This document shows positions 58,301 through 64,000 of a DNA stretch of 64,000 bases, in pieces. The DNA comes from Globodera rostochiensis. Lineage: Eukaryota > Nematoda > Chromadorea > Rhabditida > Heteroderidae. The notes under the pieces are model-generated. The model did not search any database and was not told the DNA's origin. It worked only from the letters and a program-made list of their open reading frames with translations. Position numbers and translations under genes: made by a program. Numbering within the stretch: the first letter of the stretch is position 1; each line of letters begins with the position of its first letter. Location: positions 4,077,752-4,141,751 of the forward strand of contig JAEVLN010000002.1 in the NCBI GenBank assembly GCA_018350325.1, given 5' to 3'.

Positions 58301-61300
58301 TTCCGGACATTTGGGGCCGGGACGCCGGATTCGGACATTTTTGGGGCCGGGACGCCGGATTTCGGACATTTGGGGGCGGCGCCGGATTCCGGACATTTTT
58401 GGGGCCGGGACGCCGGATTCCGGACATTTTTGGGGCCGGGACGCCGGATTCCGGACATTTTTGGGGCCGGGACGCCGGATTACGGACATTTTTGGGGCCG
58501 GGACGCCGGATTCCGGACATTTTTGGGGCCGGGACGCCGGATTCCGGACATTTTTGGGGCCGGGACGCCGGATTATTTCGGACATTTTTTGGGGCCGGGA
58601 CGCCGGATCGGACATTTTGGGGCCCGGGACGCCGGATTCCGGACATTTTTGGGGCCGGGACGCCGGTTCCGGACATTTTTGGGGCGACGCCGGATTATTT
58701 CGGACATTTTTGGGGCCGGGACGCGATTCCGGACATTTTTGGGGCCGGGACGCCGGATTCCGGACATTTTTGGGGCCGGGGACCGGATTTCCGGACATTT
58801 TTGGGGCCGGGACGCCGGATTTCGGACATTTTTGGGCCGGCGCCGGATTCCGGACATTTTTGGGGCCGGGACGCCGGATTCCGGACATTTTTGGGGCCGA
58901 CGCCGGATTCCGGACATTTTTTGGGGCCGGGACGCCGGATTCCGGACATTTTTGGGCGGGACGCCGGATTCCGGACATTTTTGGGGCCGGGACGCGGATT
59001 CGGACATTTTGGGGGGGACGCCGGATTCCGGGGGCCGGGACGCCGGATTCGGACATTTTTGGGGCCGGGACGGGATTCCGGACATTTTTGGGGCCGGGAC
59101 GCCGGATTTCGGACATTTTTGGGGCCGGGACCGGAATTCCGGACATTTTTTGGGGCCGGGACGCCGGATTCGGACATTTTTGGGGCCGACGCCGGATTCA
59201 GGACATTTTTGGGGCCGGGACGCCGGATTCCGGACATTTTTGGGGCGGACGCCGGATTTCCGGACATTGGGGCCGGGACGCCGGATTCCGGACATTTTTG
59301 GGGCCGGGACGCCGGATTCCGGACATTTTTGGGGCCGGGACGCCGGGATTCCGGACATTTTTGGGGCCGGGACGCCGGATTCCGGACATTTTTGGGGCCG
59401 GGACGCCGGATTCCGGACATTTTTGGGGCCGGGGGGACGCCGGATTCGGACATTTTTGGGGCCGGGACGCCGGATTCCGGACATTTGGGGCCGGGACGCC
59501 GGATTTCCGGACATTTTTGGGGCGGGACGCCGGATTCCGGACTTTTGGGGCCGGGACGCCGGATTTCCGGACATTTTTGGGGCCGGGACGCCGGATTCCG
59601 CATTTTTGGGGCCGGGACGCCGGATTCGGACATTTTTGGGTAGGGCCGGGACGCCGGACCGGACATTTTTGGGGCCGGGACGCCGGGATTTCGGACATTT
59701 TGGGGCCGGGACGCCGATCCGGACATTTTGTGGGCCGGGTACACCGGAATTTCGGACATTTTTGGGACGGGGACGGGATTTCGACATTTTTGGGGCCGGG
59801 ACGCCGGATTCCGGACATTTTTGGGGCCGGGGGCGGATTCCGGACATTTTGGGCCGGGAAGCGGATTTCGGACATTTTGGGGCCGGACGCGGATTTCGGA
59901 AATTTTGGGGCCCGGGCAGCCGGATTCGGACATTTTTGGGGCCGGAACGGTTCCGGACATTTTGGGCCGGGACGCCGGATTCGGACATTTTTGGGGGCCG
60001 GGACGCGATTCCGGAACTTTTTGGGGCCGGGACACCGGATTCCGGACATTTTTGGGCCGGGACGGGATTCCGGACATTTTTGGGGCCGGTGACCGCCGAT
60101 TCCGGGACATTTTTGGGCCGGGGGACACGATTTCCGGACATTGTGGGGGCCGGGACGCGGATTTGGACATTTTTGGGGCCACGCCGGAATTCCGGACATT
60201 TTTGGGCCCGGGGAAGCCGGATTCGGACATTTTTGGGGGGACGCCGGATTTCGGAAATTTTTGGGGCCGGAGCCGATTCCGGAATTTTGGGGCGGGGCCG
60301 GATTGGACATTTTTGTGGGACGGGGCGCGGATTTCGGAAATTTTTGGGGCCGGGGCCGGTCGGACATTTTTGGGGCAGGGACGCCGGATTACGGGACATT
60401 TTGGGGCCGGGACCGGCATTCCGGACATTTTTGGGGCCGCGGGGCCGCCGGATCCGGACATTTTGGGGCCGACGCCGGATTCCGGACATTTTTGGGGCGG
60501 GACGGATTTCGGACATTTTTGGGGCCGGGACGCCGGATTCCGGACATTTTTGGGGCCGGGACGCCGGATTCCGGACATTTTTGGGGCCGGGACGCCGGAT
60601 TCCGGACATTTTTGGGGCCGGGACGCCGGATTCGGACATTTTTGGGGCCGGGACGCCGGATTCCGGACATTATTTTGGGGCCGGGACGCCGGATTCCGGA
60701 CATTTTTGGCCGGGACGCCGGATTCGGACATTTTTGGGGCCGGGACGCCGGATTTCGGACATTTTTGGCCGGGACGCCGGATTCGGACATTTTTGGGGCC
60801 GGGACGCCGGATTCCGGACATTTTGGGCCGGGACGCCGGATTCCGGACATTTTGGGGCCGGGGACGCCGGATTCCGGACATTTGGGGCCGGGACGCCGGA
60901 TTTCGGACATTTTTGGGGCCGGGACGCCGGATTCCGGACATTGGGGCCGGGACGCCGGAACGGTTTTGGGGCCGGGACGCCGGATTCCGGACATTTTTGG
61001 GGCCGGGACGCCGGATTTCGGACATTTTTGGGGCCGGGACGCCGGATTCCGGACATTTTTGGGGCCGGGACGCCGGATTCCGGACATTTTTGGGGCCGGG
61101 ACGCCGGATTCCGGACATTTTTGGGGCCGGGACGCCGGATTTCCGGACATTTTTGGGGCCGGGACGCCGGATTTCGGACATTTTTGGGGCCGGGACGCCG
61201 GATTTCCGGACATTTTTGGGGCCGGGACGCCGGATTCCGGACATTTTTGGGGCCGGGACGCCGGATTTCGGACATTTTTGGGGCCGGGACGCATTTTTGG

Positions 61301-63335
61301 GGCCGGGACGCCGGATTCCGGACATTTTTGGGGCCGGGACGCCGGATTTCGGACATTTTTGGGGCCGGGACGCCGGATTTCGGACATTTTTGGGGCCGGG
61401 ACGCCGGATTCGGACATTTTTGGGGCCGGGACGCCGGATTCGGACATTTTTGGGGCCGGGACGCCGGATTCCGGACATTTTTGGGGCCGGGACGCCGGAT
61501 TCCGGACATTTTTGGGGCCGGGACGCCGGATTTCGGACATTTTTGGGGCCGGGACGCCGGATTTCGGACATTTTTGGGGCCGGGACGCCGGATTCCGGAC
61601 ATTTTTGGGGCCGGGACGCCGGATTTCGGACATTTTTGGGGCCGGGACGCCGGATTCCGGACATTTTTGGGGCCGGGACGCCGGCGGATTCGGACATTTT
61701 TGGGGCCGGCGCCGGATTCCGGACATTTTTGGGGCCGGGACGCCGGATTCCGGACATTTTTGGGGCCGACGCCGGGATTCCGGACATTTTTGGGGCCGGG
61801 ACGCCGGATTCCGGACATTTTGGGGGGGACGCCGGATTTCGGACATTTTGGGGCCGGGACGCTGGATTCCGGACATTTTGGGGGGGACGCCGGATTCGGA
61901 CATTTTGGCGGCGGGACGCCGGATTCGGACATTTTTGGGGCGGACGCGGATTCGGACATTTTTGGGGCGGACGCCGGATTCGGACATTTTTGGGGCCGGA
62001 CGCCGGATTCCGGACATTTTTGGGGCCGGGACGCGGATTTCGGACATTTTTGGGGCCGACGCCGGATTCGGACATTTTTGGGGCCGGGACGCGGATTCGG
62101 ACATTTTTGGGGCCGGACGCCGGATTCCGGACATTTTTGGGGCGGACGCGGATTGGCCCATTTTGGGGACGCTTTCCCGGACCATTTTTGGGGCGGGACG
62201 CCGCGATTCCGGACATTTTTGGGGCCGGACGGGATCCGGACATTTTGTGGCCGGGACGCCGCGATTCCGGCCATTTTTGGGGCCGGGACCGGGATTCCGG
62301 ACATTTTTGGGTCCGGGACGCCGGGATTTTCGCGACATTTTTGGGGCGGACGCGGATTCCGGACATTTTTGGGGCCGGGACGCCGGACTTCGGACATTTT
62401 TGGGGGGGACGCCGGATTCCGGACATTTTTTGGGGCAGGGACGCCGGATTCGGACATTTTTGGACCGGGACGCGGGATTCCGGACATTTTTGGGGCCGGG
62501 ACGCCGGATTTCGGACATTTTGGGCTCGGGACGCCGGGATTCCGGACATTTTTGGGGCCGGGACGCGGATCCGGACATTTGGGGCCGGGGACGCCGGATT
62601 CCGGACATTTTTGGGGCCGGGACGTCCGGATTCCGGATTTTTGGGCCGGGACGGCCGGGATTTCCGGACATTTTTGGGGCCGGGACGCCGGATTCGACAT
62701 TTTTGGGGCCGGGACGCCGGATTCGGACATTTTTGGGGCCGGGGACGCGATTCGACATTTTTGGGGCCGGGACGCGGTTTCCGGACATTTTTTGGGGGCC
62801 GGGACGCACGGTCCGGACATTTTTTGGGGGGACGCCGGATTCCGGACATTTTTGGGGCCGGGACGCCGGATTCCGGACATTTTTGGGGCCGGGACGCCGG
62901 ATTCCGGACATTTTTGGGGCCGGGACGCCGGATTCCGGACATTTTTGGGGCCGGGACGCCGGATTCCGGACATTTTTGGGGCCGGGACGCCGGATTTCCG
63001 GACATTTTTGGGGCCGGGACGCCGGATTCCGGACATTTTTGGGGCCGGGACGCCGGATTTCGGACATTTTTGGGGCCGGGACGCCGGATTCCGGACATTT
63101 TTGGGGCCGGGACGCCGGATTTCGGACATTTTTGGGGCCGGGACGCCGGATTTCGGACATTTTTGGGGCCGGGACGCCGGATTCCGGACATTTTTGGGGC
63201 CGGGACGCCGGATTCCGGACATTTTTGGGGCCGGGACGCCGGATTTCCGGACATTTTTGGGGCCGGGACGCCGGATTTCGGACATTTTTGGGGCCGGGAC
63301 GCCGGATTCGGACATTTTTGGGGCCGGGACAAAAG
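52395..63335. repeat. 31-bp GC-rich satellite array, ~10.9 kb, about 350 copies
   Basis: The consensus is ggggccgggacgccggattc followed by cggacattttt (31 bp), with frequent 30- and 32-bp variants at the attcc position. It contains CCGGATTCCGG-type dyads. Because 31 is not a multiple of three and no frame has a stop, each strand is open for up to ~2200 codons, reading a 31-residue cycle (plus: GAGTPDSGHFWGRDAGF...; minus: NVRNPASRPQKCPESG...). There is no start context, intron or codon bias, so it is not considered coding. Units near 57.9, 60.5-61.7 and 62.8-63.3 kb are almost identical; those in 52.4-56 and 59.6-60.5 kb carry many small deletions. Confidence 0.92.
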
Positions 63336-63573
63336 ATGCTAAAGCATCAAATATCGCAGCCCTGGATTACATTCCCCCCCCCCCCTGTAGAAGGATGAAG
63401 AGTTAGAATGATAGAGAGAAGTAGTTGAAAGAAAGCGGGGTTAGCGTGTTAGAGGAAAGCAAATTGGCCATTGTTTGAAGAATTCGTATTTAAAAATCTT
63501 TCGAATTTATAATCAAATTAAGGCCCATAAATTGGTCTTTCGGATGGAAAAGGTTGGGAGGGTTTTCATCGTC
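63336..63573. other. Between satellite and Cys-rich gene
   Basis: Short unique sequence with a 14-C run at ~63374. No gene; includes the 3' UTR of the following minus-strand gene. Confidence 0.35.
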
Positions 63574-64000
63574 TCAGTCCACCGAAGTCAAATTTTTGTT
63601 GAAAGGACAGAGCGGCCCACAAACGGAAGCACAATTCATCGCATCGCGGCGGCAATTATCTGCGCACAAAGTGCGGTTAGTCTGGTGCAAGTCGATAGCG
63701 CAGTGCATAATGCAGTCCATCAGAGTATCGTAGCACGTTTGGCAGCAGCTAAAGAAGCTTTCAGTCACCCCATAAAATGATTTAATCAGATCGGATCATT
63801 TGTGTGTAATGAATGCTTATTTTTAGAACTATGAGAATCAACGTTAGTTATCGATTATTTAATAACGAGAAATTTTGCAAAATTTTATTTCCCAAGAATT
63901 TGTGTTGCTCTTTATTAAATATTCAAATCTCTTAAAATAAAAAAGACAAACTTTCCCTCAACGCCGGGGCCAAATGGGGCAAGCAGCGAAATTACAATGG
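63574..64000 (-). CDS. Paralogue of the 10-cysteine secreted protein, 5' end cut by window
   Basis: Exon 2 63574..63748 (175 nt, same length as at 17780-17954) reads 'CCQTCYDTLMDCIMHCAIDL', 'TNRTLCADNC' and 'DAMNCASVCGPLCPFNKN' to TGA 63574-63576. Exon 1 63952..>64000 encodes the end of the signal peptide ('IVISLLAPFGPGVEG'). All ten cysteines align with the gene at 17514-17954; the intron ends and stretches of intron sequence ('gttctaaaaataagcattca') are also conserved. The two genes face opposite directions across the window. Confidence 0.8.

Noticed and set aside
52350..63406. Open frames of up to ~2200 codons on both strands
   Set aside because: They are the 31-bp satellite read in each phase; identical open frames exist on both strands, with no start context, introns or normal composition.

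Overview
This window looks like nuclear DNA of a nematode, most probably a plant-parasitic (cyst-nematode-like) species. The reasons are AT-rich intergenic DNA, many introns of 40-110 bp, an SPRY protein of the type expanded in Globodera, several small secreted proteins, metazoan neuronal genes (ephrin, Cys-loop channel, SAD-1/BRSK kinase), and three introns that only splice in frame with GC-AG ends. The species is inferred; no marker gene fixes it. All gene models were built by hand from splice sites, reading phase and family motifs. Most multi-exon models close to an exact multiple of three, which is their main internal check.

Layout. 0-1.5 kb: hAT-type MITE, then an SPRY gene (+). 1.7-5.1 kb: C-rich minisatellite and a long C/T-only tract. 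5.5-9.9 kb: ephrin gene (+) with a 2.6 kb first intron carrying a MITE and one arm of a ~510 bp inverted repeat. 10.8-13.0 kb: Cys-loop ligand-gated ion channel (-). 14.7-21.3 kb: small secreted Gly/Asn-rich protein (-), two-EGF secreted protein (-) whose ATG lies in a perfect hairpin, a 10-cysteine secreted protein (+), a basic secreted peptide (+) and an LC8-like dynein light chain (-). 22-28 kb: repeats (second inverted-repeat arm, SINE, foldback element) and little coding sequence. 28.1-32.3 kb: basic secreted 4-Cys protein (+), a four-to-five-span membrane protein (-) with a 950 bp hAT element in one intron, and a C-terminal exon (+). 33.8-51.1 kb: a SAD-1/BRSK kinase gene (-) of about 30 exons, with two large tandem arrays in its introns and a direct duplication of its 5' part. 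52.2-63.3 kb: a small ORF followed by ~10.9 kb of a 31-bp satellite. 63.6-64 kb: a paralogue of the 10-cysteine protein, cut by the window edge.

Most unusual result. Two independent sad-1 introns contain tandem arrays whose repeat unit is built across the exon/intron boundary. Each unit carries exactly the last 14 nt of the exon plus its 5' splice site and the start of the intron, so each intron holds dozens of copies of its own donor site. A second theme is hAT-type elements with perfect 8-bp target-site duplications, one inside one of those arrays. Interiors of the long arrays are rich in 1-5 nt deletions, so copy numbers and the duplicated block need an independent assembly check.
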